DNA of 64,000 bases from Oceanirhabdus sp. W0125-5 (GCF_027938815.1 NZ_CP115913.1:4498001-4562000); one strand, 5' to 3'; positions 1 through 10,418 are shown, counted from the stretch's first letter. Notes: a model not told the origin generated them from the sequence alone. A program made the numbers and translations.

Positions 1-137
1 TTTTCACATATCTCTCTGCTGGATACTTCCTTTCCATCAATATTTATCATATAATCCTCAAAGGACCCATCCACTTTTATACCCTTATTTATTTGAATCA
101 AATAATCACACTTTCTATTCTTATTCTCAATAATATT
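1..137 (-). other. Open reading frame fragment at the left edge
   Basis: On the minus strand a frame is open from a TAG at 138-140 to the window edge. It reads as charged, protein-like sequence including KCDYLI and GSFEDYMINIDGKEV. No ATG with a ribosome site precedes it. An ATG in another frame starts just upstream, at about 150, so a frameshifted or decayed 5' end is possible. I do not recognise the family. It could be the start of a gene continuing to the left or a remnant. Confidence 0.25.
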
Positions 138-214
138 CTATCATTATTTTCACTTAAACTCAATTAAGTGAATGTAAGCAAATTAACAAGAAATGAAAAT
201 TATGATAGAAAAAT

Positions 215-250
215 AAGATACTAGAATCCCCAAATAAGGCCTAGTATCTT
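215..250 (-). terminator. Intrinsic terminator, probably bidirectional
   Basis: A 10-bp perfect inverted repeat, AAGATACTAG with CTAGTATCTT, is separated by 16 nt and has T-rich sequence on both outer sides. It lies just downstream of the YprB-like gene on the minus strand. Confidence 0.6.
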
Positions 251-287
251 TATTATTAAATTTATTATTACTATATTAATATATTAC

Positions 288-1079
288 TTAATAAGTTTCT
301 TGAATAATCTCATCAATCTTTTTAGGATCAGTAGCACCTTTTATTAACGCCTCAATTGCTGCGGCAGCTTCTTTTCTACTTAATTTCTCTACATTACTCT
401 TTAGAGTCATTTTGTTCTTTCTAAGAAGTGATCTTAAATAATTAAGTTGATTTTTTGATATTTTCTCCACTTTGATATTTGGATTTTTATCAATCTCACT
501 AATAATTTTGAACAATAACGGTAAATTTAAAGAATCCTCATAATTGTGAAGCATGATAGTATCTCTTATACTCTCGTTATTTGTATATAAGAACTGCTTA
601 TACAACTGTACTGTTAGTCCACCATCAATTTTGTCTTCCCTCTCTATTCCAATATATTTCTCTACACTTTTAAGATTACATCTCTCAATTCCTAGCTGGT
701 TATGATAAGGTTTTATCATTCTGTATAGATCAATATGCTCCGTAGGGGGAGTAAACTCTATATTATGCTTTTCCATTCTTTTAATAATATAAGGCTCGTC
801 AAAAGCTATTCCATTATATGAACACCATTTATCAAAGGATTTAAGATCATTTCTGAAATTCTCTAATACACTTATCTCATCCTCTCTATACTCCGCAAAA
901 TATTGCCTAACTACAAATCTTCCTTCTTTAAAAAATCCTAATGATATTAACATTATTATGTCTTGAGTCTTATTAAACCCAGTGCTTTCAATGTCAAAGA
1001 AAGCAACATTCTCTAAATCATACTCTCTTATGATTTCGCTCTCAAGCTCGATGTCCTGAAGCATTTCCTTAAAAAACAT
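288..1079 (-). CDS. YprB-like ribonuclease H-fold exonuclease
   Basis: This 263-residue protein carries a DEDD-type exonuclease core: FFDIESTG near residue 27, a YNGIAFDEPYI segment near 90 and HNYEDSLNLPLL near 180, which together supply the acidic metal ligands. The arrangement matches the RNase_H_2 / Bacillus YprB family, predicted 3'-5' nucleases of unknown cellular substrate. A lysine-rich tail follows the catalytic domain. The start is an ATG with GGAGG nine bases upstream. It appears to be a single gene ending at the hairpin at 215-250. Identification rests on motifs; substrate and role cannot be read from the sequence. Confidence 0.75.
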   Translation of the reverse strand: MFFKEMLQDIELESEIIREYDLENVAFFDIESTGFNKTQDIIMLISLGFFKEGRFVVRQYFAEYREDEISVLENFRNDLKSFDKWCSYNGIAFDEPYIIKRMEKHNIEFTPPTEHIDLYRMIKPYHNQLGIERCNLKSVEKYIGIEREDKIDGGLTVQLYKQFLYTNNESIRDTIMLHNYEDSLNLPLLFKIISEIDKNPNIKVEKISKNQLNYLRSLLRKNKMTLKSNVEKLSRKEAAAAIEALIKGATDPKKIDEIIQETY

Positions 1080-1230
1080 TAAATATCCTCCAAACTAGAA
1101 CAATACGCTCTTTTCTCTACTCTTTATTATACATTAAAATCATAATATTATAAAGGAGTATAGAGAATTTAATCTATTGCCTTTAATTCATACCTTAAGT
1201 AAATTCTTTTATAATGAAAAACAGTATAAA

Positions 1231-1484
1231 ACAAATGTATAATTGATAATGGATAATGTATAATGACGGATGCTTCTCACCATGTGAGAAACTACATTCT
1301 ACTGTTCATAAGAAAAGAAAAAGGTTACTCATTTTATCTGAAAATAAAATATTGTATATAAAATACAATGTTTTATTTTGATAAAACGAGTAACCAATTT
1401 ATTATCAGATGAAGGATATAATTAAAATTTCACAGAGTGAAATGTCAATCATTCTCCATTCTACATTATCCATTATACATTTCC
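1231..1484. repeat. Heptad-arm palindromic element, copy A
   Basis: This fills most of the gap between the YprB-like gene and argS. The left arm is built of TATAAT/GATAATG-type heptamers and the right arm carries the complement (CATTATCCATTATACATT). Between them are a short hairpin (TTCTCAC..GTGAGAA), a long AT-rich stem bounded by ACTCATTTTATC and GATAAAACGAGT with an inner TATTGTAT..ATACAAT stem, and a final TTTCACAGAGTGAAA hairpin. The same order of parts, with different sequence, recurs in copies B to G. The right arm stops 8 bp from the argS stop codon. Confidence 0.8.
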
Positions 1485-1492
1485 TTTACGTA

Positions 1493-3184
1493 TTACATTT
1501 TTTCTACTACTTTAATACCTAAAAGATCTAATGATTTCTTTATTACAATACAAGTAGCTTCAACAAGCTTAAGTCTTGCATTCTTTAATTCTTCTGTCTC
1601 AGAAGCACCAATATTATATGCATTGTAGAACTTATTGAATCCTTTTGCAACATCAATTACATATCTTGTTATTATACTTGGCTCTAACTTCTCAATAGAA
1701 GATTTAATTGAATGTTCAAGGTTTTCAAGAAGCTTAACAAGTTCAAACTCTTCTTTTGTATTAAGTAATGAGTAATCAACTTCCTCTGCAGCAGTTCCAA
1801 GTTTTCTTAATATACTCTTACCTCTTGCATAAGTGTATTGTGTATATGGTCCTGTTTCACCTTCAAAACTTAACATTTCATCCCAGTTAAATACGATGTC
1901 TCTTGTTCTGTTATTCTTAAGGTATGTGAAAATTACTGCCCCAATACCAACCTCTTTAGCAACTTCTTCTTTATTTTCTAATTCTGGATTTTTATCATTT
2001 ATTATACTTAAAGTTTTAGCAACAGCTTCATTAAGAAGATCTTCAAGGAAAATAACGTCTCCTTTTCTTGTTGATAACTTCTTATCTGCAAATCTTACCA
2101 TTCCGAATGGTACATGTATACAATCTTTAGCCCACTCAAATCCCATTAACTCTAGAGATTTAAATACTTGCATAAAGTGTAATGACTGATCCTTACCAAC
2201 AACATAAATATTCTTGCTAAAATCATATTTTTTCTTTCTGTAAGTTGCAGCTGCAAGGTCACGTGTAGCATAAATTGTAGCACCGTCAGCTTTTTTAACG
2301 ATACAAGGAGGCATATTATACTCTTCAAGATCTATTACTTGCGCTCCTTGGCTCTCAACTAATAATCCTGTATTCTCTATCATTTCAACCAAGTCATCAA
2401 TCTTATCGCTGTAGAAACTTTCACCAGCATAAGAATCAAACTCAACTCCAAGCATATCATAAACCTTCATGAACTCTTTTAAGCTTAACTCTCTAAATCT
2501 CTTCCAAAGAGCAACCTCTTCTTCGCATCCATCTTCAAGTCTCTTGAAGTACATTCTTCCTTCATCAACTAGCTCTGGATTCTTCTCTGCCTCATCATGG
2601 AACTTAACATAAATTCTTAAAAGTTCTTTAATAGGTTCTTTTTCTAAAGCTTCTTCATCTCCCCACTTCTTATAAGCTGAGATAAGTTTACCAAATTGCG
2701 TTCCTGTATCTCCAAGGTGATTTATTCTCTCAACAGTATACCCTTGAGATTTAAAGCTCTTATATAAAGAGTTTCCTATTACAGTTGTAAATAAGTGTCC
2801 AACATGGAAAGGTTTAGCTATATTAGGTGATGAATATTCAACTAGAATAGTTTCTCCATCTCCGTTTGAAGTGTTACCATACTCAAGTCCCTCAATAAGA
2901 ATTTTTTCTATGGTTTTCTTTATTAACACAGTCTTATCAACAAAGAAGTTAAGATATGGTCCATTATTTACGATTTTCTCAAACCCTTCCTTATTCATCT
3001 TCTCCATTAATTCTATAGCAATCATAGGTGGCGCTTTTCTTAATGTCTTAGCTAAAATAAAGCAAGGAAATGCAAAGTCCCCCATATCAGATCTTGGTGG
3101 TATTTCAACTAATTTCTCTATGTCTATAACATCCATATCCACATGTTCAGCAATTCTCTGTGCTACTAATTTTTTATTATCCAT
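1493..3184 (-). CDS. argS: Arginyl-tRNA synthetase
   Basis: Class I synthetase charging tRNA-Arg in the cytoplasm, 563 residues, close to the usual length. The N-terminal additional domain is followed by the HIGH-type motif, here HVGH within [14 protein letters not shown] near residue 120. A KMSKS-type loop, KLSTRKGD, lies near 360, and a C-terminal helical DALR-like anticodon domain ends the protein. Two in-frame ATGs lie behind AAAGGAG; the second is chosen because its spacing is 9 nt, while the first is only 3 nt away. Expression is probably controlled by the T-box leader directly upstream. Confidence 0.97.
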   Translation of the reverse strand: MDNKKLVAQRIAEHVDMDVIDIEKLVEIPPRSDMGDFAFPCFILAKTLRKAPPMIAIELMEKMNKEGFEKIVNNGPYLNFFVDKTVLIKKTIEKILIEGLEYGNTSNGDGETILVEYSSPNIAKPFHVGHLFTTVIGNSLYKSFKSQGYTVERINHLGDTGTQFGKLISAYKKWGDEEALEKEPIKELLRIYVKFHDEAEKNPELVDEGRMYFKRLEDGCEEEVALWKRFRELSLKEFMKVYDMLGVEFDSYAGESFYSDKIDDLVEMIENTGLLVESQGAQVIDLEEYNMPPCIVKKADGATIYATRDLAAATYRKKKYDFSKNIYVVGKDQSLHFMQVFKSLELMGFEWAKDCIHVPFGMVRFADKKLSTRKGDVIFLEDLLNEAVAKTLSIINDKNPELENKEEVAKEVGIGAVIFTYLKNNRTRDIVFNWDEMLSFEGETGPYTQYTYARGKSILRKLGTAAEEVDYSLLNTKEEFELVKLLENLEHSIKSSIEKLEPSIITRYVIDVAKGFNKFYNAYNIGASETEELKNARLKLVEATCIVIKKSLDLLGIKVVEKM

Positions 3185-3233
3185 TATCATCTTCTCCTTT
3201 CATCATTTACTCAAATATCTCTATTTTCTAGCA

Positions 3234-3545
3234 AATAAAAAACTCGCCTCTATATAAATAGAGACGAGGAAATCGCGGTACCACTCTAATTGACAAATTT
3301 AAAATATAAATTCATCCACTCAACTTTTTAACGCATTTGCGCCTTATCTTACTACCCACAAAACTTTGCGATTTTCAGATAGGTTCTCCAAGGCTCTCTT
3401 CACTCTAGCTATTCTGCGGAACTCACACCAACTTCCACTCGCTGAAGATATTAATATAATATCTGTTAGAATACACTCTAGGGATACTTTCCTCTTCTCA
3501 GAATTTAACTATTCTCTTTTAAACTACTTTAGATTATATATGTTA
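3234..3545 (-). ncRNA. T-box leader of argS
   Basis: The minus strand carries the T-box sequence AGAGTGGTACCGCG (3287-3274). It is followed by a terminator stem CTCGTCTC..TAGAGGCGAG with a run of T at 3268-3235. Upstream lie a stem I region with AGCGAGTGG and TTGGTGTGAG-type elements. A plausible specifier triplet AGA (3406-3404, minus strand) sits in AATAGCTAGAGTGAAG and would read arginine, matching the downstream gene. Uncharged tRNA-Arg is expected to favour the antiterminator. The exact specifier assignment is an inference. Confidence 0.92.
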
Positions 3546-3565
3546 TATAGATAATATGTCAAGGT

Positions 3566-5011
3566 TCAGTTTTCATATAATAATTCTTTTAATAATATTT
3601 TGTCAAGACTATTATCATTAAAGTTATCACTGTATCTATCTAAACTCAATCTTTTAGGACCTTTACCCTGATAAATGAATTCAGTGGTTGGTACACTAAT
3701 ACTTATATTTTTTTGTGCCAACTGTATTTCAACATCATTTCCAAAATTATTTACCTCAGAATTTGACAATGCTCCAATTACTTGACCGTAAAAATTGTTC
3801 TTAATTAGATTTGCAACCCTAATAGCATCTGGTCCACTATTTCCATTAACTAGAACAAAAATTTCCTTATCATAGGTGAAACTATTTTTATCTTTACTCT
3901 TAGTCTTTTTCCCTTTAAAGATTTTTTTTATAAAACTCAGATCTTTATATGAAGACTCTTCCCATTGTGAACTCTTTTTTATTTCATTATCATAATTATA
4001 GTAATCTTTATAACTTAAGTTTTTAATAATTTCATCTATAATATTCATACTAATATGTCCATCAGTTCTTAAATCAATCACTATCTTTTCAACACTTTGA
4101 TTTACTGATTCTTTAAAAAATGATTGGAAAGTGAAATTATTTTCCTCATTACCTTCATAATTATTAATATCTAATAAGGCTATATGATTATTATCAAAAG
4201 TTTCATAACTATTATTATTATCATATTCTATAGATTCATTCTCAAATGAAACATTTTCACATATTGAAATTCCATCTCTAATCACTTCAACTTTTACCTT
4301 ACCTTTGTTTATTGCACCAGCATCTAGTAAGAAATTAAAATCTCTAATAATGTTATCTAAATTACAATACAACTCTTCCTTTGAATTGCTAGATGTGTAT
4401 TTCATACCTATTTCTAATAAATCCTCAATAGGCATGCCTCCAATTTTAACAACTCTATCTCCTTTTTTCAAAAATTCACTATTATTTGATACATATACTC
4501 CCGAAAGTCCACCAATCAAATCAACTTTCAATTTTCTTCTAGATTCCTTTAAATCCTTTACACGTATTGCTGGGTCTCTATACAAGCTTATTAACCTCTT
4601 ATATAGCAAGTATTCCCCTTCATCCTCGTTACTAAACTCAAGAAAAACTTTATTCCCCTCTTCTAATATTTCATTTTTATTCACATACTTATATGGATTT
4701 GGATGAATCTCTTCGATTAAATTTATTATGTACTCCAATTCTTGAGGAACCATCTCTTTATTTTCATCAGTAGTATTTATTTCTTGCTTTATCTTCTCAT
4801 CTTGATTTGTACTTTCACTATCATTTGAATTTTCAACATCACTACTTTTTTCCTTAACAGATAATACCTTTTCCTGTCCATTCTCTTTATTTATAGATAT
4901 CTCTCCCTGATTATTTTTAACTTCATTTATAATCACAGTTTCATTATTGCATGAAACAAAAAACAGGCTGGATATCATAAACATAAACAATATTTTATGT
5001 ATACGCCTCAC
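3566..5011 (-). CDS. S41-family peptidase-like lipoprotein
   Basis: This 481-residue exported lipoprotein starts at GTG with GGAGGG upstream. A signal peptide ends in the lipobox FVSC at about residue 20, followed by a long Ser/Asn/Glu-rich linker to about 80. The folded part resembles C-terminal-processing (S41) proteases: a helical lead-in, a PDZ-like stretch KKGDRVVKIGGMPIEDLLEIG, the core strand IVIDLRTDG, and NGNSGPDAIRVANLIK in place of the usual S-x-A-E catalytic segment. The serine is present, but the surrounding residues are unusual, so activity is uncertain. It stands alone upstream of the argS T-box. Confidence 0.65.
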   Translation of the reverse strand: MRRIHKILFMFMISSLFFVSCNNETVIINEVKNNQGEISINKENGQEKVLSVKEKSSDVENSNDSESTNQDEKIKQEINTTDENKEMVPQELEYIINLIEEIHPNPYKYVNKNEILEEGNKVFLEFSNEDEGEYLLYKRLISLYRDPAIRVKDLKESRRKLKVDLIGGLSGVYVSNNSEFLKKGDRVVKIGGMPIEDLLEIGMKYTSSNSKEELYCNLDNIIRDFNFLLDAGAINKGKVKVEVIRDGISICENVSFENESIEYDNNNSYETFDNNHIALLDINNYEGNEENNFTFQSFFKESVNQSVEKIVIDLRTDGHISMNIIDEIIKNLSYKDYYNYDNEIKKSSQWEESSYKDLSFIKKIFKGKKTKSKDKNSFTYDKEIFVLVNGNSGPDAIRVANLIKNNFYGQVIGALSNSEVNNFGNDVEIQLAQKNISISVPTTEFIYQGKGPKRLSLDRYSDNFNDNSLDKILLKELLYEN

Positions 5012-5157
5012 AATTTAACCCTCCAAATATATTTTCATACGCCTGTTTATTTTATCACAAGAGTAATTTTATGTACAACATTTATAGATTTCTTAACTGA
5101 TAAATTTACATTTTCAAGAAATCTAAAATTAAATTTGTATATAAAGAATAAATATTT

Positions 5158-6462
5158 TCAAGGTGTATTTACATTTTCTATAAACTCCATAATCTCTCTC
5201 ATAACAGCTATTCTTGCCTTTTTCTTATTATCTCCTTCAATGATTATCCAAGGTGAGAAACTAAAACTTGTTCTTTTAAACATATCTTTTGAATATTCAT
5301 TATATCTATTACTTTTCAATCTACTCTTCCAATCCCTTTCTCCAATTTTCCATCTTTTATTCTTCTTATTTAATCTCTTTTTAAATCTTTTCATTTGCTC
5401 TTCTTTTGATACATTTAACCAGAATTTCATAACATGAATACCTGATTTTCTTAATTCCTTTTCAAAATTATATATCACTTTAAAAGCTCTTTGAATATTT
5501 TCTTCACTATCAAGTCTTTCAACTCGCTCTACCAATACCCTTCCATACCAACTTCTATCCAGTACCACTAATGGCTTTTCACTATATACCTTTTCCATAA
5601 ATCTTTTAAGAAAATGTGCCCTCTTATCTTCATACTTAGGTTCTCTAATTCTAAATAAATCATAATAACTGGGCTCAATATTCTTCAAGACTTTTTTTAT
5701 AGCACTCCCTTTTCCTGATCCATCCATTCCCTCAAAAATTATCACTATTTTTTCTTTTTTCTTATTAAGAGATTTAATTAACTCAGGCATATCTTTCTTA
5801 TATGCTTCCTTAACCTTATTAATAGTATAGTCACTTTCATCAAAACCCTTATAACTTTTAACAGAGGCAAGTTCAACTTTCTGTTCAACCTCTTTGTAAT
5901 TCTCAACTATTTTATCCTCATAATTAAATTCTTTTGCCCTTTCATCTACAAACTTATTTAACCTTTGATTTATAGTATGAATGATTTTATAAATATTTTC
6001 GTTCTTATCTTCTCCACATTTTATAACATCCCACTGTGACCATATAGAATTTAGTTCTTCAAGCTTTTTATATTTACTTTTCTCTTTTTCTACTAAACAT
6101 ATTTTTATTAATTCGATTCCGCCACACTTCAATACTTCCTCTAACCTGTTAACCTCATCAAATTCATTCTTTTTTATATTGCATCCTTTTTTATCTACAT
6201 CTCCAAGCCATCCATTTAAAATAAAATTTATTTCACCAAAATCAGGTGAATACTTTATCCAAAATATTTTACTATCGCATTCTCTTAATATTAACTTACA
6301 ATTATTTGGCTCTGTATTAAGATAGAGGATGTTCCCATATTTTTTTACAAGCTTTTCATCTCCATATAAAAGAATAATTAGCCCTTTACTCTGTTTAATC
6401 CAATTATAATTATTTAAGGTTAGTAATTTCAGTTCTTCTTTCCAATCTCTATTTTCATTCAT
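5158..6462 (-). CDS. Polyphosphate kinase 2 family, two-domain type
   Basis: This 434-residue PPK2-like enzyme would transfer phosphate between polyphosphate and nucleotides. The C-terminal half holds the whole catalytic set: Walker A GMDGSGKG at 245-252, a Walker B/lid region VVLDRSWYGRVLVERVE, and RFKKRLNKKNKRWKIGERDW. The N-terminal half matches the domain size of the tandem (class II, AMP-phosphorylating) PPK2 type but lacks a P-loop, so only one active site is expected. The start is placed at the ATG preceded by GGAG 8 nt upstream; an earlier in-frame ATG at 6510 has no ribosome site. Confidence 0.85.
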   Translation of the reverse strand: MNENRDWKEELKLLTLNNYNWIKQSKGLIILLYGDEKLVKKYGNILYLNTEPNNCKLILRECDSKIFWIKYSPDFGEINFILNGWLGDVDKKGCNIKKNEFDEVNRLEEVLKCGGIELIKICLVEKEKSKYKKLEELNSIWSQWDVIKCGEDKNENIYKIIHTINQRLNKFVDERAKEFNYEDKIVENYKEVEQKVELASVKSYKGFDESDYTINKVKEAYKKDMPELIKSLNKKKEKIVIIFEGMDGSGKGSAIKKVLKNIEPSYYDLFRIREPKYEDKRAHFLKRFMEKVYSEKPLVVLDRSWYGRVLVERVERLDSEENIQRAFKVIYNFEKELRKSGIHVMKFWLNVSKEEQMKRFKKRLNKKNKRWKIGERDWKSRLKSNRYNEYSKDMFKRTSFSFSPWIIIEGDNKKKARIAVMREIMEFIENVNTP

Positions 6463-6547
6463 AATTTTCACTCCATAAACTGAATATGTTATAAAAATTA
6501 TTTTTTCCATAAATCATAAAAAAATAAGCAGTAAAACCACACTAAAA

Positions 6548-6791
6548 ACAAATGTATAATTGATAATGTAGAATGTATAATGATTGATGTTTCTGCTTAC
6601 GCAGAAACTAAATTATATTGTTCTTTAGAACAATGAGAATTTACTCATTTTATATTGACATAAAATATTGTATTTAAGATACAATGTTTTATTTAAAATA
6701 AAACGTGAAAAATCCTATTGTCCAAGGAACAATAGGATTAAAATTTCTCGAAGAGAAATGTCCAACATTATCAATTATACATTATACATTT
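6548..6791. repeat. Heptad-arm palindromic element, copy B
   Basis: This is the clearest full copy. The left arm ACAAATGTATAATTGATAATG pairs with the right arm ending ATTATCAATTATACATT. Inside, in order, are TTTCTGCTTACGCAGAAA, ATTGTTCTTTAGAACAAT, a long stem from ACTCATTTTAT to ATAAAACGTG, CTATTGTCC..GGAACAATAG, and ATTTCTCGAAGAGAAAT. It ends 3 bp before the lgt stop codon (minus strand). Compared with copy A the outer arms are nearly the same, but the small hairpins have different paired sequence. Confidence 0.85.
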
Positions 6792-6794
6792 TTA

Positions 6795-7565
6795 TTACTG
6801 TCTTTGTTTCTTCCTAATAACTTGGTCAAAAACAATAAAACCTATCATCGCAACAACACCTAACAAGCTTACTAATTGAGCTATTCTCATTCCACCAATA
6901 TATAAGCTATCAGTTCTCATTCCTTCAATAAAGAATCTACCTAGAGAGTATAAGCCGATATATGTAAATGTTGTGTATCCATCTCTAACCTTTTTAAATA
7001 ACATTATCATTAGAATTATGAATATGCCTACATTCCATACCGATTCATATAAGAAGGTTGGATGGTAATAAGCCCCATTTATAAACATACCCTTCTGTAT
7101 AAATTCTGGGAATCTGCTAATAAATTCTTTTGTTACTTCTCCACCATGTGCTTCTTGATTCATGAAATTACCCCATCTTCCAATTGCCTGGGCAATAACA
7201 ATACATGGAACTGTAGCATCAACATACTTAATAATATTCTCTTTCTTCTTAAGAAGATAAATTACTCCACTACCTATTCCAAAAATCAATCCACCATGAA
7301 TGGCTAACCCACCTTCTCTAATGTTTATAATTTGAATAGGATTGTTTAAATAATAATCTAAACTAAATAATACATAGTATAATCTAGCACCTATAATTGC
7401 ACATGGCAACGCTATCAACACAGCATTTAAAAGAAGGTCATAGTTAATCTTCTTTAGTCTACTTGTATAGTTACTTAATCCTAAAGCAACAAGCATTCCA
7501 AGTGAAATTAAAATTCCATACCACGCAATATCAATTCCAAATAATTCAAATGCCACTGGATCCAT
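6795..7565 (-). CDS. lgt: Prolipoprotein diacylglyceryl transferase
   Basis: Membrane enzyme that moves diacylglycerol from phosphatidylglycerol onto the lipobox cysteine of prelipoproteins, the first step of lipoprotein maturation. The 256 residues contain about seven hydrophobic helices. The signature GRWGNFMNQEAHG near residue 130 and the conserved GARLYYV region near 60 are both present. The start ATG follows GGAGGG at 5-nt spacing. It would serve the several lipoproteins in this window (S41-like, chagasin-like, gluzincin-like, DUF5050). The 3' end abuts repeat copy B. Confidence 0.96.
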   Translation of the reverse strand: MDPVAFELFGIDIAWYGILISLGMLVALGLSNYTSRLKKINYDLLLNAVLIALPCAIIGARLYYVLFSLDYYLNNPIQIINIREGGLAIHGGLIFGIGSGVIYLLKKKENIIKYVDATVPCIVIAQAIGRWGNFMNQEAHGGEVTKEFISRFPEFIQKGMFINGAYYHPTFLYESVWNVGIFIILMIMLFKKVRDGYTTFTYIGLYSLGRFFIEGMRTDSLYIGGMRIAQLVSLLGVVAMIGFIVFDQVIRKKQRQ

Positions 7566-7629
7566 GATATCCCTCCATTTCTTGATTGTATAAATTCTAC
7601 TCCTAATTATACTACATATTTCCTTCTAT

Positions 7630-9546
7630 TTAAACTTTCAAATTATATTGTTTAAGAATATTTAAGAATTCTTCTCCAGTTAAGGTTTCCTTTTCTATTA
7701 ATATTTCTGCTAAAGCACTCAAAACATCTTTATGTTTTTTTATAAGTTCAACAGCTCTTGCATGCTGAGTTTTTACAATTGATACAACTTCATTATCAAT
7801 CTCATACTCTGTTCTGTCTGAGCATCTCTTAACAGTTGAACCATGGAGATACTGACCTTGAACATGTTCAAGCTGCGTCATATCAAACTTTTCACTCATA
7901 CCATATATGGCAACACTGCTTCTAGCAATATCCGTTGCCTTCTCAATATCATTTGATGCTCCAGTAGTAATAGAATTGAATATTACTTCTTCAGCAGCTC
8001 TTCCAGCTAAAAGCACCACAATCTTATCCATTAATTCATCATATGAGTTCAAATACTTTTCTTCCTCTGGCAGCTGCATTGTAAATCCAAGTGCACCCAT
8101 TGTTCTTGGAATAATAGTAATCTTATGAACAGGATCTGTATTCTTCAATAAAGCCGCCGCAAGCGCGTGCCCAATCTCATGATAAGATACAATTTCCTTT
8201 TCGTCCTTTGATAGTATTCTCTCTTTCTTTATCTTACCAGCTAGAACTTCCTCAACCGCCTGTTCAAGATCTTCTTGAGTCATAAATCTTCGATTATTTC
8301 TAACCGCTAACAAAGCTCCCTCATTTATAATATTGGCAAGATCAGCCCCTACTGCTCCTGGAGTTATCCTTGCGATTTTCTCAAGTTCAATATCCTCTCC
8401 TGCTTTTACATCTTTAATATGTACTTTTAATATTTGTAATCTTCCTTTAAAATCTGGAGTATCCATGATAACTCTTCTATCAAACCTTCCAGGTCTTAAT
8501 AATGCCTTATCCAATACCTCTGGTCTATTTGTAGCAGCTAATATTACAACCCCTTTTGAAGAATCAAAGCCATCCATCTCTGTAAGAAGTTGATTCAAGG
8601 TTTGCTCACGTTCATCATTGCCTCCACTGATTCTGCTGTCCCTGCTTTTACCGATAGCATCAACCTCATCTATAAAAACAATACATGGAGCCTTTTCTTG
8701 GGCTTGTTTAAACAAATCTCTAACCTTAGAAGCACCCATTCCAACAAACATCTGCACAAACTCAGAGCCTGACATAGAAAAGAAAGGAACATTAGCCTCT
8801 CCAGCAACCGCTTTTGCTATAAGGGTCTTCCCCGTTCCTGGAGGCCCTACTAACAATGCTCCTTTAGGAATCTTCGCACCTATTTCTCTGTACTTTTCGG
8901 GATTATTTAAAAAATCAACCATTTCTCTCAAGGACTCTTTTGCCTCTTCCTGTCCTGCAACATCTTTAAATCCTACCCCTGTCTCCCTCTCAGCATAAAT
9001 CTTTGCCTTCGTCTTTCCAAAATCCATTACGCCCCCACTCATCTTCTTCTGCATACTACCTAAAATCATACGACCTAACAACATAAAAACTAGCAACGGT
9101 ACTACCCAATTCAATAAAATAATCAAAAGTGGATTTTCCTTTTCTCTTATAGCTCCATAGTTTTCAATATTCAATTCCTTAAGTTTTACTGTTAAATCAC
9201 TGTAATCCTGAGGAATTCTCTCAGTGTATAAAACCTTTTTATCCTTCTCTTCTTCCTTTAAAAAAATATATATTCTATCTGATGCTATTCTTACTTCTTC
9301 AATTTTCCCCTCTCTACCTAATGTTTCAAACTTGCTATATAACACTTGTTCATATGTTAATGAATGAATCAAATTATTTATCAAATAAAGAATTATAAAA
9401 ACAATTAAAATATACCCAATACCAAACTTAAATTTATGAGTTGTAACTTTTTCTTTTAAGCCTTTTTTATCATTACGCTTCTCAGAAGCATTCTTCTCTT
9501 CTCTATTAGTTTTCCTTTTCTTATCTTCATCAGGTTTATGATTCAT
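7630..9546 (-). CDS. ftsH: ATP-dependent zinc metalloprotease FtsH
   Basis: Membrane-anchored AAA+ protease that degrades membrane and regulatory proteins, 638 residues. A charged Lys/Arg/Glu N-terminal tail of about 40 residues precedes the first membrane helix (about 41-61); a second helix lies near 138-161. Walker A GPPGTGKT is at 234-241, the Walker B acidic pair is in FIDEVDAIG, the second region of homology is RPGRFDRR, and the zinc site HEIGH is at 456-460. The lysine-rich N-terminal extension is longer than in many homologues. The start has AGGAGAGG upstream. It lies just upstream of lgt in the same direction. Confidence 0.97.
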   Translation of the reverse strand: MNHKPDEDKKRKTNREEKNASEKRNDKKGLKEKVTTHKFKFGIGYILIVFIILYLINNLIHSLTYEQVLYSKFETLGREGKIEEVRIASDRIYIFLKEEEKDKKVLYTERIPQDYSDLTVKLKELNIENYGAIREKENPLLIILLNWVVPLLVFMLLGRMILGSMQKKMSGGVMDFGKTKAKIYAERETGVGFKDVAGQEEAKESLREMVDFLNNPEKYREIGAKIPKGALLVGPPGTGKTLIAKAVAGEANVPFFSMSGSEFVQMFVGMGASKVRDLFKQAQEKAPCIVFIDEVDAIGKSRDSRISGGNDEREQTLNQLLTEMDGFDSSKGVVILAATNRPEVLDKALLRPGRFDRRVIMDTPDFKGRLQILKVHIKDVKAGEDIELEKIARITPGAVGADLANIINEGALLAVRNNRRFMTQEDLEQAVEEVLAGKIKKERILSKDEKEIVSYHEIGHALAAALLKNTDPVHKITIIPRTMGALGFTMQLPEEEKYLNSYDELMDKIVVLLAGRAAEEVIFNSITTGASNDIEKATDIARSSVAIYGMSEKFDMTQLEHVQGQYLHGSTVKRCSDRTEYEIDNEVVSIVKTQHARAVELIKKHKDVLSALAEILIEKETLTGEEFLNILKQYNLKV

Positions 9547-9719
9547 ATAATTTTCCTCTCCTTATTGGTAACAATTCACACACTCACGTATTTTTTCTTC
9601 TAATGAAAATTATTATCTCCTAGGAAAATTAATTTATTCTTTTATACCTATTTCTCACTTTAAGATTTACATCGTTCTGTGTTCATGATTGCTTTACCTA
9701 CTTAAATCTTCTGAATCAA

Positions 9720-9750
9720 AAAAACTGATTATACACTATAATCAGTTTTT
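9720..9750 (-). terminator. Intrinsic terminator downstream of tspO
   Basis: A 13-bp stem AAAAACTGATTAT with ATAATCAGTTTTT, loop ACACT, is followed by T on the minus strand. It separates tspO (with repeat copy C) from ftsH. Confidence 0.75.
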
Positions 9751-9789
9751 ACTACTTTGACTTTCAAAATTAAATATTAATTTCAAACT

Positions 9790-9907
9790 ACAATGTTTCA
9801 TACCAAATAAACCAGTAAACTCCTATTGTCCCAGAACAATACAATTAAAATTTCTCGAAGAGAAATGTCCTACGTTTTCAATTTTCAACTTCAATTTTCA
9901 ATTACGT
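9790..9907. repeat. Heptad-arm palindromic element, copy C (half copy)
   Basis: Only the 3' half of the element is present: the CAATGTTTCAT edge of the long stem, a CTATTGTCCC..GAACAATA remnant, the ATTTCTCGAAGAGAAAT hairpin identical to copy B, and a right arm of TTTTCAA heptamers. The arm wording differs from A and B and has no left partner here. It ends 4 bp from the tspO stop. Confidence 0.7.
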
Positions 9908-9911
9908 TTTA

Positions 9912-10418
9912 CTACGCATTTAAAAACCAAATACTAAAATTCAAAACACCAGCAAAGGTTACCCACAACAGATATGGTATAAGTAGAATTCCTGCTAATT
10001 TGTCTCTTTTATAAAATTCCTTTAATGTTAATGCTATAAATATCCATAAAAAGATTAATACTATAAAAGCAATAAATCTTAAATTTAAACCAAAGAATAT
10101 TGGTGACCATAAAAAATTTAATAAAAGTTGAATGAAATATAATTTTATAGCTCGTCTATTTTCAGGCTTCTTTTTAATATCTCTCCAAACCCTATATAAG
10201 GCATATGCCATAAGAACAAATAAAATATTCCACACTATTGGGAACACTATTGGTGGTGGTGCAAAATATGGTTTTTTCAACAATTCATATGTACCTTTTG
10301 TATTCTTTGCCCATATTGAAGATATAATAGCAGCTCCGAAAGTTATGATGAAGCTTAGTAAGAAATAAAACAATCTTTCTCCATTAAATTTAGGAATTTT
10401 TAACTTGACTTTACTCAT
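9912..10418 (-). CDS. TspO/MBR family tryptophan-rich membrane protein
   Basis: This 168-residue protein has five hydrophobic segments. The family signature is seen near residues 45-75 as KKPYFAPPPIVFPIVW followed by NILFVLMAYALYRVW, and a second conserved stretch is NFLWSPIFFGL. TspO proteins bind porphyrins and related ligands in the membrane; their role in anaerobes is not settled. The lysine-rich N-terminus is cytoplasmic by charge. GGGAGG precedes the ATG. It appears monocistronic with the terminator at 9720-9750. Confidence 0.9.
   Translation of the reverse strand: MSKVKLKIPKFNGERLFYFLLSFIITFGAAIISSIWAKNTKGTYELLKKPYFAPPPIVFPIVWNILFVLMAYALYRVWRDIKKKPENRRAIKLYFIQLLLNFLWSPIFFGLNLRFIAFIVLIFLWIFIALTLKEFYKRDKLAGILLIPYLLWVTFAGVLNFSIWFLNA

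Noticed and set aside
8618..8998. Long plus-strand frames opposite ftsH
   Set aside because: Frames antisense to a conserved gene with no ribosome site; they follow from the codon use of ftsH.
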